Positions 32,960-33,214 of a stretch of DNA of 33,214 bases are shown piece by piece. Within the stretch, counting starts at the first letter, position 1, and every line of letters begins with the position of its first letter. Source of the DNA: CAYQSU01 sp964420325 (GTDB lineage: Bacteria; Pseudomonadota; Alphaproteobacteria; Rhodospirillales; Defluviicoccaceae). A program made the translations under genes and the position numbers. The notes under the pieces were generated by a model. That model worked only from the letters and a program-made list of their open reading frames with translations. It ran no database searches and was not told the DNA's origin. The DNA lies in NCBI GenBank assembly GCA_964420325.1, contig CAYQSU010000037.1:1-33214 (forward strand). Direction: 5' to 3'.

Positions 32960-32973
32960 TTGATCAGGGTCAC
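32960..32973 (+). promoter_or_regulatory. FNR/DNR-like half-conserved site
   Basis: TTGAT-CAGG-GTCAC keeps the full left half of the TTGAT-N4-ATCAA consensus and three of five bases of the right half. It lies 145 bases from the start of the Crp/Fnr gene and 178 bases before the exported-protein gene. It may be a site for that regulator or for an FNR/DNR relative. Confidence 0.35.
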
Positions 32974-33019
32974 TTTTTCGCCGCCGCCGCCCCCGGCGGC
33001 AACGGTCGGAGCCCAACAA

Positions 33020-33035
33020 ACCCCCACACGGGGGT
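33020..33035 (+). repeat. Perfect inverted repeat upstream of the exported-protein gene
   Basis: ACCCCC (33020-33025), ACAC, GGGGGT (33030-33035): a 6-bp perfect stem about 116 bases before the ATG at 33152. It could be an operator or a leader hairpin. Nothing decides between these. Confidence 0.35.
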
Positions 33036-33151
33036 CAACGATCCGCGTGACCGCGGGCGCGGTTTGTGGCATGAAGACGTCGGTTCCGAGCGCTTCGCAG
33101 CAAGGCGCCGCGGAGGGGATCCATGGGGTAACGAAGGACGGGAGTGAGGCC

Positions 33152-33214
33152 ATGACATCGAGCACAACGGGATACCGCACCCTTCTCGCCGCCGCTGCGT
33201 TCGGCACGGCGCTG
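33152..33214 (+). CDS. N-terminus of an exported protein (3' end outside window)
   Basis: 21 residues, MTSSTTGYRTLLAAAAFGTAL, run to the window edge. A short polar start, one arginine and a hydrophobic Ala/Leu core look like the beginning of a Sec signal peptide. GGGAGTGAGG lies just before the ATG. The gene diverges from the Crp/Fnr gene behind a 336-base region with candidate operators. Its family cannot be told. A periplasmic redox protein would suit the P460 and Crp/Fnr neighbours, but that is a guess. Confidence 0.6.
   Translation, partial: MTSSTTGYRTLLAAAAFGTAL

Larger units (their letters stand above)
32816..33151. other. 336-base divergent intergenic region with candidate operators
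   Basis: No gene is supported between the Crp/Fnr start and the plus-strand ATG at 33152. It holds CCCCAA (32909-32914) paired with TTGGGG (32935-32940), an FNR-like TTGAT-CAGG-GTCAC (32960-32973), a perfect hairpin ACCCCC-ACAC-GGGGGT (33020-33035), and a GGAG site for the 33152 gene. The spacing suits two divergent promoters under one regulator. I do not find a clear -35/-10 pair. Confidence 0.55.

Overview
The window is about 33 kb of very GC-rich chromosomal DNA (roughly 70% by eye), densely packed with genes and using many GTG starts. The gene content points to an alphaproteobacterium, probably Rhodospirillales or a relative: a ChpT-like fragment beside a CheA, an ELM1/DUF1022 protein, an arsR-arsC-ACR3 operon with a thioredoxin-fold arsenate reductase, CO-dehydrogenase-family subunits, HemN and cytochrome P460. 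I see no rRNA, tRNA, CRISPR array, insertion sequence or phage gene. The lineage is inferred, not proven.

Layout. 1-174: C-terminus of a ChpT-like protein. 274-2058: a short CheA-type kinase with its own promoter. 2059-3857: a DEAD-box RNA helicase behind a long leader. 3941-5999: arsR-arsC-ACR3, with an operator over the arsR start codon. 10944-6017 (minus): archease, RtcB RNA ligase, DUF72, nicotinate phosphoribosyltransferase, DUF2905 and a SEX4/laforin-like phosphatase, arranged as one operon. 11092-16863 (plus): a ThDP-dependent decarboxylase/synthase, zinc alcohol dehydrogenase, ELM1-like protein, O-methyltransferase, lipoprotein and a lone LivH permease, several translationally coupled. 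20414-16886 (minus): THUMP-domain protein, FAH-family enzyme, HemN and a FecR-domain protein. 20732-24057: MobA-like nucleotidyltransferase (plus) facing an exported peptidoglycan-binding protein and coxM, coxS, coxG (minus), with no large molybdenum subunit. 24230-28689 (plus): two tandem GT39 glycosyltransferases and a DPM1-GtrA fusion. 28690-29154 (minus): a DUF4231/SLATT membrane protein. 29304-31348 (plus): a small unknown gene and HoxX. 31956-31321 (minus): cytochrome P460. 32815-32102 (minus): a Crp/Fnr regulator, divergent from a gene for an exported protein cut by the window edge.

How the parts may work together. The ars genes form a complete sense, reduce and export unit. Archease and RtcB form a known RNA-ligation pair, here joined to NAD salvage and to a phosphatase of the family that acts on phosphoglucans in eukaryotes. 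DPM1-GtrA can supply polyprenyl-phosphate sugar to the GT39 enzymes. Several genes stand without their usual partners (cheA, livH, coxM/coxS, hoxX, the SLATT protein), and these are the best places to look for something new. I did not find one clear, complete novel system. The strongest candidates are the RtcB/archease/NAPRT/glucan-phosphatase-like operon and the hoxX-P460 neighbourhood without a hydrogenase.
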